From NCBI GenBank assembly GCA_903833025.1, contig CAILDT010000429.1, positions 1 through 5,821 of the forward strand: a stretch of 5,821 nucleotides of DNA. Reading direction: 5' to 3'. The DNA is from an uncultured Bacteroidota bacterium. GTDB lineage: Bacteria; Bacteroidota; Bacteroidia; 2-12-FULL-35-15. Positions 1 to 5,821 of this stretch are shown in pieces. The position numbers and the translations under genes are program-made. Every line of letters begins with the position of its first letter. Within the stretch, counting starts at the first letter, position 1. Below the pieces are notes generated by a model. That model did no database searches and was not told the origin of the DNA. It was given only the letters and a program-made list of their open reading frames with translations.

Positions 1-1
1 C

Positions 2-2161
2 CAGAAAATGAGCGGTTCTTTTAAAGAATCAGTAACCGACTATGGTTTATATAACTCTACTTTTGCTTTTAACTCTGGGCAATTAAAGGGTGGTTGGGGA
101 GCAACTGTTGGTGGTTCGCGCCAATACGGAACAGGATGGGCTGACGGTACTTATTCGGAGGCGTGGTCGTATTTTGTAAAGGTGCAAAAGCGTTTTAAAA
201 AACATTTGTTGAGTTTAAGCATTAATGATGCACCTCAATCGCACGGTATGAGATACGATTATTTGCCAATAGCCATTTATAATAAAGCATTTGCTGATAA
301 ATTAGGTATCAATACCGATGCTACTTATGCAACTACAAACCCTTGGACAACAGCAGCCATTGGCGAACGAGGTATGAAATATAACCCAGATTGGGGTACA
401 ATAACCGGCGATGGTGGCACTAGTGAAGGAAAACCAAGATTGTTTTCAAAACCTAATCACGGAAGTACGTTTAACGACTTTGTAAATTATTACGATAAGC
501 CATTAGTTAATTTTTCTCACTTTTGGTCTCCGAACGATAAACTTACTGTGAGCACAGTGCTTTACCTTTCAATAGGGAAGGGCGGTTTAACTGGGCTAAA
601 GGTTTCTGCACCAACATTAGCTTCTACAACAGGGCTTTTAAATGTTCAGCAGTTTTATGACGACAATGCCGCTAGTTTTTCCACCACATACAGCACTACT
701 GAACATTCGGCAAGTAATTATTTGAGAATGAATCATAACGACCACCTTTGGTATGGAGGGCTTTCGTCGTGGAATTACAAAGTAAATAAAAACCTTTCTG
801 CCCTTATAGGCATCGATGCAAGGTACTATAAAGGAGACCATTATCAATCTGTGTATAATTTAATGGGTGCCGATTATGCTGTTGATACAAAAGATTATAA
901 TCAGCCAGTGGGTGCATATGCGGGAGACCCTAACAATCAATATGCGATGAAGCGAATTGGCGATAAGGTTAATTATTATAATGCTTCAAAAATATATTGG
1001 GGTGGCTTATTTGCACAGGCAGAATATAAAAAAGACAAGTGGAGTGCTTTTATAACTGCAAGTGTTTCGGATAAAGGATACCAACGTATTGATTATTTTG
1101 CGAAAAAGGATTTGCTTATTCCAGGCAATAACTTTGCACAAGCAATTGGCTGGGGCGATGCGTTTTATTATAACGGAACACAGCATCTTACCTCCACGCG
1201 CTTTACCGGACCGGCTGTGGTGAGAGGAGACACAACTTTTGTAGGTAGTAACTATATTTTAAATGCCACTAAATATACTAGTGACTCTCCAGAAGCGAAA
1301 ACAGCTACCAGCGATTTTAAATGGTTTTTAGGTTATACCTTTAAAGGTGGTGCCAATTGTAATATTAACGACCATCATAATGTATTTATCAATCTCGGTT
1401 ATATGAGCATAGCCCCTCCTTTTGCCAATGTATTTGATAATAGCAATCACCTTTTTCTTGATATAAAGAACCAAATGGTTTACGCCATTGAAGCAGGGTA
1501 TGGTTTCAAAAAACAGAAATTTGTTGCTAATCTTAATTTGTATTATACCATCTGGAATAATAAACCATTCACAGGAAAAGCAAGCGACAATACGTCATAT
1601 AACATCAATGGATTAAACGCTTTGCACAAAGGTGTAGAATTGGATTTTGCATATAAAATGATGAAAAACATAGAACTTGATGGTTTTGTTTCTATTGGCG
1701 ATTGGAAATTAACTTCAGCATCAAAAGCATATATTATTGACCAAAATGGCAGAACGGTGGATAGTGTAGATTTCAGTGCAAAAAATGTACACGTAGGCAA
1801 TGCCGCACAAATACAATATGGAGGTGCGCTCCGTTATACCATTATCAAAGGGCTTTATATTAAACCACGCTTTACTTATTTTGCTAAAAATTATGCTTAT
1901 TTCGACCCGAAATATTTGACAAATGACAACAGAGACAGAGATTCTTGGAAAATGCCTAATTACGGTTTATTAGATATCTTTGTTGGCTATGGTTTTAAAG
2001 TTTGGAAAATGAAATTAGATGCAACTATTGGAGTTATTAATGTATTGAATGCTGTATATATTTCGGATGCTAAAAATGCTGGAAACTATGATGCCTCATC
2101 AGCAACAGTTTATATGGGTATGGGTAGAAGAATTACAGCTTCGCTCAAAGTAGGGTTTTAA
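2..2161 (+). CDS. TonB-dependent outer-membrane receptor, C-terminal part (5' end outside window)
   Basis: The reading frame is open from the first bases of the window, so the ATG at base 8 is almost certainly internal. About 719 residues are visible and no plug domain can be recognised, so this is mainly or wholly the 22-strand beta-barrel. The evidence is the pattern: alternating aromatic/hydrophobic strands separated by long Asn/Asp/Gly/Tyr-rich loops, the motif ALHKGVELDF near visible residues 538-550 (a common late-barrel signature of Bacteroidota receptors), the IGVINVLNAVY segment near the end, and a last strand ending in SLKVGF. A C-terminal Phe is the usual outer-membrane barrel assembly signal. 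Family members import siderophores, cobalamin, glycans or other large nutrients across the outer membrane with energy from TonB-ExbBD. The substrate cannot be told from this part. No SusD-like partner follows; the next gene is a secreted nuclease 61 bases downstream in the same direction. The family call is firm, the ligand unknown. Confidence 0.88.
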   Translation, partial: QKMSGSFKESVTDYGLYNSTFAFNSGQLKGGWGATVGGSRQYGTGWADGTYSEAWSYFVKVQKRFKKHLLSLSINDAPQSHGMRYDYLPIAIYNKAFADKLGINTDATYATTNPWTTAAIGERGMKYNPDWGTITGDGGTSEGKPRLFSKPNHGSTFNDFVNYYDKPLVNFSHFWSPNDKLTVSTVLYLSIGKGGLTGLKVSAPTLASTTGLLNVQQFYDDNAASFSTTYSTTEHSASNYLRMNHNDHLWYGGLSSWNYKVNKNLSALIGIDARYYKGDHYQSVYNLMGADYAVDTKDYNQPVGAYAGDPNNQYAMKRIGDKVNYYNASKIYWGGLFAQAEYKKDKWSAFITASVSDKGYQRIDYFAKKDLLIPGNNFAQAIGWGDAFYYNGTQHLTSTRFTGPAVVRGDTTFVGSNYILNATKYTSDSPEAKTATSDFKWFLGYTFKGGANCNINDHHNVFINLGYMSIAPPFANVFDNSNHLFLDIKNQMVYAIEAGYGFKKQKFVANLNLYYTIWNNKPFTGKASDNTSYNINGLNALHKGVELDFAYKMMKNIELDGFVSIGDWKLTSASKAYIIDQNGRTVDSVDFSAKNVHVGNAAQIQYGGALRYTIIKGLYIKPRFTYFAKNYAYFDPKYLTNDNRDRDSWKMPNYGLLDIFVGYGFKVWKMKLDATIGVINVLNAVYISDAKNAGNYDASSATVYMGMGRRITASLKVGF

Positions 2162-2222
2162 ACAACAATCAAATCAATAAATAATAAATAAACAATCAAA
2201 AATTAACTAAACAAAAAACAAA
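2162..2222 (+). promoter_or_regulatory. A-rich, G-free leader before the nuclease gene
   Basis: These 61 bases contain 42 A, 10 T, 9 C and no G. There is no Shine-Dalgarno sequence, no TAnnTTTG promoter element and no hairpin. An A-rich, unstructured stretch just before the ATG is the usual translation-initiation context in Bacteroidota, whose ribosomes rarely use Shine-Dalgarno pairing. The lack of both a terminator and a promoter suggests that the receptor and nuclease genes are read on one transcript, but a promoter inside the end of the receptor gene is not excluded. Confidence 0.5.
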
Positions 2223-4478
2223 ATGAAAAAGATTACCACAGTATTACTATTTGTTTTAATAACAAATGTAACAGTATTTGCACAAGCAGTGTTACCAACA
2301 AGCTGGAACTTTGCTACTACTACATTACCCACAGGTTGGGTTTCATCAGGTGGGTTTACCTATTATGCGGGTTCGGGAAATCCAGCACCAGCAGCAAAGT
2401 TTCCTGCTTCTGGCACTACGCTTACTATTAGTTTTACTACAACTCCTGGAAACATTTCCTATGATATTTCTGGAAACAATGTTGGTTCCGCCTGGACAGG
2501 AAATTTTGTTGTGGAAGAATCTGTAAACGGTACTACATATACAACTGTTGGCACAGCTTACACAAATATAACAGCAACAAATGCCTATACTAATCATACA
2601 GCTACACTTAATGCCGCGAGCCGCTACTTGCGTTTTAATATGATTACGCATACTGCCGGAAACATAGGTATAGATAATGTAAGCATCGGCACTGGTGTTT
2701 CTGCCGGACAACAAATATTAGTAAAACAAGGAAGTACACCTGTTTTAAATGGCGGAACTTATACAGCAGGTTCGCCAGTTGGCACACCATTACCTATTAA
2801 CTTTGATGTTTACAACTTAGGAACTACTGGTACACTTAATGTTACAGGTGCAACTCTATCGGGTCCAGCAATGGCTGATTACGCCATTACAACTACGTTG
2901 CCATTTTCAGTAGCTGGCTTAACTAATTCGCCTTTATCAGTTACTTTCACCCCTTCAGTTGCAGGCACACGTAACGCTGTATTAACAATAGCAAATGACG
3001 ATGCTACCAACAATCCTTACATAATAAATTTAAACGGAATAGGCGGCACTCTTGCCACAGAGCCAGCTTCACAACCTACCAGCTTAACGTTCCCATTGGT
3101 AAAATCGTACCGTATCAGAGCTAGTTTTGCGGCTGCTGCTGGTTCTCCTGATGGATACATAGTATTAAGAAAAACAGGTAGCGCAGTTACTGATTTACCT
3201 GTCGATGGTACTATTTATCAAAGAGGAGATATGATAGGAACTTCTAAAGTTGTTTATTCATCATCTGCAACAGGGTTTATGCCAAACGATATTAAATCGA
3301 GTACTCAATACTTTTTTGCTGTGTATACTTATAATGGAACTGGCACATTCAGAAATTATTTAACTACTTCACCATTAACAGGAAGTGTTACAAGTTCAGG
3401 AACAATGATGCCTGGAGGTTATTATAGCTCAATCAATACAGCAAATACAACTTTGGTAACTGATTTACACACGTTAACAAATCCGCATACGATTCAGCTA
3501 TATGGAAGTTACGGACCATTGATGATGGAGTATTTATATCAGCGCGATACAACTGCCGACCACCGCGTAGCAACAGATGTGTACAGTGGTGAAAACATTG
3601 TTTATACCGAGCCGTTTGATTGGGTTTCAAACAATATGAGCCGTGAGCATACGTATTGCCAGAGTTGGCAGCCAACCGTTAACGACCCTAATTTTACTAG
3701 CCGTCCAGAATACAACGATTATCATATGATAACACCAACTGACCAAACAAATGTAAATGCTGTGCGTAGTAATTATCCTTTAGGAATTGTTGCCGGTGCT
3801 GCTACATATACTTATCTGGGTGGGAAATTGGGTTTAAATGCCGCAGGAAAAACAGTTTGGGAGCCACGCGATTCTGATAAAGGAGATGCTGCACGTTGTA
3901 TGTTGTATCAATGTATTTGTTACACTGGTGTTGCTTACAGCGGCAACCCGAATACCAATGCTACTTATGGAGGCAGTTGGTCGTTACCTTTATATATAAG
4001 TGGTGCTATACCTTATGGCGAAGACCAAGCAGTATTAAAAGCGTGGAGCCAAATGGATTTGCCTGATAATTTTGAGATTTCTCGTAATGATTATGTTGAT
4101 TCATTACAAGGTAATCGTAATCCGTTTATTGACCATCCCGAATATATCTGTTATATTAATTTTGATAGTATGACTTATATTAATAACGGACCTTGTACAA
4201 CAGTGAGTATAAAAGAAAATACAAATACAGATTTAATTTCGCTTGCGCCAAATCCTAATAACGGAAACTTTATGGTAAATTATACTTCTACTAAAAGCGA
4301 AAAAGTAAGTATGGTAGTTTATGATATGGTTGGACGAATTGTTTATTCATATGAAGTGAAAGTAATTAGTGGAAACAATCCTGTTGAAATGAATATTCAA
4401 AACATCAGCAAAGGAATTTATTCATTTGTGTTTATTACCGAACAAGGGAAACAAACACAGCGATTGGTGATACAATAA
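2223..4478 (+). CDS. Secreted multidomain endonuclease I family nuclease with T9SS C-terminal sorting domain
   Basis: A complete 751-residue protein. Residues 1-20 are a signal peptide (MKK, hydrophobic core, likely cut VFA|QA). Residues 24-157 resemble a jelly-roll 'choice-of-anchor' or carbohydrate-binding-like sandwich. Residues 162-276 resemble a choice-of-anchor D (Ig-like) domain, with FDVYNLGTTGTLNV and VTFTPSVAGTRNAVLTI. Residues 277-394 look fibronectin-III-like. Residues 397-650 are the endonuclease I (EndA/Vvn/NucM) domain: REH at 474-476 (Glu475 and His476 match the metal-binding Glu and general-base His of Vvn), DYHMITPTDQTN at 499-510, R515-SNYPLG, EPRDSDKGDAAR at 547-558, and QGNRNPFIDHPE at 629-640. 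Residues 674-751 are a type A T9SS sorting domain (LAPNPNNGNF ... KGIYSFVF ... LVIQ), expected to be removed on export. The family cleaves DNA, often RNA too, without sequence specificity, using Mg. The expected location is the cell surface or outside the cell. All six cysteines (479, 559, 564, 566, 643, 658) lie in the nuclease part. The start is supported by the signal peptide and A-rich leader. Confidence 0.93.
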   Translation: MKKITTVLLFVLITNVTVFAQAVLPTSWNFATTTLPTGWVSSGGFTYYAGSGNPAPAAKFPASGTTLTISFTTTPGNISYDISGNNVGSAWTGNFVVEESVNGTTYTTVGTAYTNITATNAYTNHTATLNAASRYLRFNMITHTAGNIGIDNVSIGTGVSAGQQILVKQGSTPVLNGGTYTAGSPVGTPLPINFDVYNLGTTGTLNVTGATLSGPAMADYAITTTLPFSVAGLTNSPLSVTFTPSVAGTRNAVLTIANDDATNNPYIINLNGIGGTLATEPASQPTSLTFPLVKSYRIRASFAAAAGSPDGYIVLRKTGSAVTDLPVDGTIYQRGDMIGTSKVVYSSSATGFMPNDIKSSTQYFFAVYTYNGTGTFRNYLTTSPLTGSVTSSGTMMPGGYYSSINTANTTLVTDLHTLTNPHTIQLYGSYGPLMMEYLYQRDTTADHRVATDVYSGENIVYTEPFDWVSNNMSREHTYCQSWQPTVNDPNFTSRPEYNDYHMITPTDQTNVNAVRSNYPLGIVAGAATYTYLGGKLGLNAAGKTVWEPRDSDKGDAARCMLYQCICYTGVAYSGNPNTNATYGGSWSLPLYISGAIPYGEDQAVLKAWSQMDLPDNFEISRNDYVDSLQGNRNPFIDHPEYICYINFDSMTYINNGPCTTVSIKENTNTDLISLAPNPNNGNFMVNYTSTKSEKVSMVVYDMVGRIVYSYEVKVISGNNPVEMNIQNISKGIYSFVFITEQGKQTQRLVIQ

Positions 4479-4502
4479 AAGAATAAGAATATTTATAATT
4501 GC

Positions 4503-4540
4503 ATAAAAAAGTCCGGCTATTGTTAGCCGGACTTTTTTAT
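4503..4540. terminator. Bidirectional rho-independent terminator between convergent genes
   Basis: A perfect 17-bp inverted repeat (ATAAAAAAGTCCGGCTA and its reverse complement) encloses a 4-base TTGT loop. The GC-rich core GTCCGGCTA/TAGCCGGAC is flanked by six A on the left and six T on the right, so each strand's transcript would form the stem followed by a U run. It lies in the 83-base gap between the stop codons of the nuclease gene (ends 4478) and the SDR gene (leftward, ends 4562), just where a shared terminator is expected. Confidence 0.92.
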
Positions 4541-4561
4541 TTAAACACTTTGAATATTGGT

Positions 4562-5350
4562 TTACAAACTTCCTGTTCGTCCACCATCCACAGGAACATT
4601 AATTCCAGTAATATAAGCAGCCGCAGGAGAAGCAAGGAACGCAACGGCATTAGCAACCTCCGAAGCATCGGCAAAGCGCCCCATTGGTATTTCTTTCATC
4701 ATTTCATTTTGCACTTCGTCTATCGTTTTGCTTTTGTTCTTAGAGTTGTTTTCGATAATAGTTTGTAATCTTCCTGTAAGCGTTGCTCCAGGAAGTACAT
4801 TGTTTACCGTAATTCCGAAGGGTGCAAGTTCATTGGCAAACGTTTTACTCCAGTTGGCAACAGCAGCACGAATGGTATTTGACACTCCTAAATTCTTCAA
4901 CGGAACTTTTACCGAAGTACTTATAATATTAATAATACGACCATATTTTTCTTTAATCATTCCTTCCATCAACGACTGCACTAAGATATGATTACAGATT
5001 AAATGGTTATTAAACGCCTGCTGAAATTCTTCCAACTTCGCATTCTGTATCAAGCCACTTGTAGGACCTCCAGTGTTGTTCACCAAAATATGTATGGCAC
5101 CATTTGTATCTACAAAATGTTCTATTTTTGTTTTTAATTCATTCGGCATGCGAAAATCCGCAGCAATGTAATTATGCTTTTGTGCTTGCGAAACATCCAA
5201 TTCTTTCAATGCGTTTTTCAACGATGTTTCATTGCGTGCAAGTAAAATAACGTTTGCACCAAGCAATGCTAACTCAATAGCAGAAGCTTTTCCGATACCT
5301 TGCGTACTTCCGCAAACAAGTGCTGTTTTTCCTTTTAAATCTAAATTCAT
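4562..5350 (-). CDS. SDR-family oxidoreductase homologue (BKR-like) with altered catalytic residues
   Basis: A complete 262-residue protein of normal length for a classical short-chain dehydrogenase/reductase. It has the Rossmann glycine motif CGSTQGIG at 13-20 (the usual first Thr is Cys13), LLARNE at 36-41 (Arg39 would favour NADPH), Asp65 for the adenine ring, NNTGG at 91-95 (the NNAG motif), ELAPFGITVNNVLPG at 174-188 and a C-terminal INVPVDGG. Aligned without gaps to E. coli FabG from GRII (137-140), the catalytic Ser is kept (Ser144), but the catalytic Tyr position is Ser157 and the Lys is Arg161; the Asn position appears to be His116. From memory, a BKR-like SDR subgroup with an 'SN..R' motif in place of 'YxxxK' and an imperfect nucleotide motif is known, and this fits it. 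Such proteins are often annotated as 3-oxoacyl-ACP reductase, but that activity should not be assumed. The start is the ATG at 5350, directly after a promoter-like element. The gene follows an oxidoreductase gene 55 bases upstream on the same strand. Confidence 0.9.
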   Translation of the reverse strand: MNLDLKGKTALVCGSTQGIGKASAIELALLGANVILLARNETSLKNALKELDVSQAQKHNYIAADFRMPNELKTKIEHFVDTNGAIHILVNNTGGPTSGLIQNAKLEEFQQAFNNHLICNHILVQSLMEGMIKEKYGRIINIISTSVKVPLKNLGVSNTIRAAVANWSKTFANELAPFGITVNNVLPGATLTGRLQTIIENNSKNKSKTIDEVQNEMMKEIPMGRFADASEVANAVAFLASPAAAYITGINVPVDGGRTGSL

Positions 5351-5354
5351 AAAG

Positions 5355-5362
5355 CAAAGATA
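5355..5362 (-). promoter_or_regulatory. Putative Bacteroidota -7 promoter element of the SDR gene
   Basis: On the minus strand TATCTTTG matches the Bacteroidota -7 consensus TAnnTTTG at every fixed position. Only four bases (CTTT) separate it from the ATG at 5350, so transcription would begin at or within a few bases of the start codon, giving a leaderless or nearly leaderless mRNA. No clear TTG -33 element is seen at the usual distance upstream in this AT-rich gap, which lowers confidence. Confidence 0.45.
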
Positions 5363-5405
5363 GGGTATATTATTATACTGTTATATTGTTTTTATTGTTG
5401 AATTG

Positions 5406-5821
5406 CTAAAAAGGTTTACCGTGTGTTGACTTCACAACTTTATTTCTGATGAAAGGAAAAACCTTAAGAATAGAAATAGTAAAGTTGGTAAGTCGCTTGT
5501 TCTTCAGCAGCTTTTGCAATAGCTTCGAAAACGCTATTCGTTTCTTAAATTGAGAATTCCAAAATGTTTCATACTTATGCTCCAATTGTTTTCTGGTAAT
5601 TGTTTTATTAAAATATTCAATCAGTAATTTATTTAATACAAACGAACTTCTCATAGCCATACTCATCCCGTTTCCACTTAATGGTGCAATATTACCAGCA
5701 GCATCGCCAAGCATCAGAATGTTAGTTTCAACTGCATTTTTATATCCTATTTTAATTTGCGAGATAGCCAATGGTTCATCAAATAAAAAGACCGCTTGGG
5801 TAAAATACTTTTTCAGAAAAG
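5406..5821 (-). CDS. NAD(P)/FAD-dependent oxidoreductase (geranylgeranyl-reductase-like), C-terminal part
   Basis: The frame is open on the minus strand from the window's right edge to the TAG at 5406-5408, giving the last 137 residues; the N-terminal FAD-binding GxGxxG part lies outside. The diagnostic segment is ILMLGDAAGNIAPLSGNGM followed by SMAMRS, the GDAAG motif that contacts the FAD pyrophosphate/ribityl chain in the p-hydroxybenzoate-hydroxylase fold, with the P-L-x-G-x-G continuation typical of geranylgeranyl-reductase-like and halogenase-like flavoproteins. A basic, helical tail follows (FKKRIAFSKLLQKLLKNKR), ending in THGKPF, which I take to be the true C-terminus. Members reduce or hydroxylate isoprenoid, polyketide or aromatic substrates; the substrate here cannot be told. 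The TTG at 5771 could be read as a start but is internal, since the frame and homologous-looking sequence (FTQAVFLFDEPLAIS) continue upstream. The SDR gene lies 55 bases downstream. Confidence 0.82.
   Translation of the reverse strand, partial: FLKKYFTQAVFLFDEPLAISQIKIGYKNAVETNILMLGDAAGNIAPLSGNGMSMAMRSSFVLNKLLIEYFNKTITRKQLEHKYETFWNSQFKKRIAFSKLLQKLLKNKRLTNFTISILKVFPFIRNKVVKSTHGKPF

Noticed and set aside
8..10. ATG as the true start of the receptor gene
   Set aside because: The frame is open back to the window edge, and the protein from here has no signal peptide and no plug domain, so the start must lie upstream.
638..847. Minus-strand frame within the receptor gene (similarly 1543-1800 and 3433-3675)
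   Set aside because: Each lies wholly antisense to a well-supported gene and shows no promoter, start context or protein motif.
2278..2526. 82-codon plus-strand frame inside the nuclease gene
   Set aside because: It overlaps the real gene in another frame; the Leu/Gln-rich product reflects frame-shifted Thr/Ala/Ser codons.
2500..2640. Repetitive ACA/ACT-rich stretch as a possible tandem repeat
   Set aside because: It encodes a Thr/Asn/Ala-rich beta-sandwich segment without a regular repeat unit at DNA or protein level.
2346..2714. 122-codon minus-strand reading frame, Cys/Ser-rich
   Set aside because: It is antisense to the nuclease's N-terminal domain, which is clearly coding. Its odd composition is the complement of Thr/Ala/Asn-rich codons, and it has no recognisable motif.
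4499..4768. Plus-strand frame running through the terminator into the SDR gene (also 4728-4991)
   Set aside because: It starts next to the terminator hairpin and is antisense to the SDR C-terminus; no domain or promoter supports it.
5351..5405. Possible terminator after the FAD oxidoreductase gene in the AT-rich gap
   Set aside because: Only short, imperfect AT-only pairings can be drawn, with no GC-containing stem, so a terminator cannot be supported.
5769..5771. TTG (minus strand) as start of the FAD oxidoreductase
   Set aside because: The frame continues without a stop to the window edge, and the upstream residues read as normal family sequence; a start here would leave only the C-terminal end without an FAD-binding N-terminus.

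Overview
The window looks like chromosomal DNA of a member of the Bacteroidota. It is AT-rich, the starts I can see have no Shine-Dalgarno sequence, a TonB-dependent outer-membrane receptor is present, and a secreted enzyme ends in a type IX secretion (T9SS) sorting domain, a system largely confined to this phylum. A TAnnTTTG-type promoter element precedes one gene. I cannot place it below phylum level from the sequence alone.

Layout: the left three quarters (2-4478) reads rightward and holds two genes. The first is the C-terminal part, about 719 residues, of a TonB-dependent receptor cut off by the window start. After a 61-base A-rich, G-free gap comes a complete 751-residue secreted nuclease: signal peptide, three beta-sandwich-like domains, an endonuclease I domain and a C-terminal T9SS sorting domain. 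The right quarter reads leftward: a complete short-chain dehydrogenase/reductase (SDR) homologue (4562-5350), and beyond it the C-terminal 137 residues of an FAD-dependent oxidoreductase of the geranylgeranyl-reductase-like group, cut off by the window end. The two gene pairs converge on a perfect 17-bp hairpin flanked by A and T runs that should end transcription in both directions.

How the genes may work together: the receptor and nuclease lie in tandem with no promoter or terminator visible between them, so they may be co-transcribed. A surface or secreted nuclease next to an outer-membrane importer suggests use of extracellular nucleic acid, but the receptor's substrate cannot be read from its sequence. 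The two leftward genes are both redox-enzyme-like. The SDR has its own promoter-like element, so it need not depend on its upstream neighbour.

I see no RNA genes, mobile elements, CRISPR arrays or long repeats. The most unusual points are the SDR, which keeps the fold but has lost the catalytic Tyr and Lys, and the domain-rich T9SS-exported nuclease. I do not see clear evidence of an undescribed multi-gene system.
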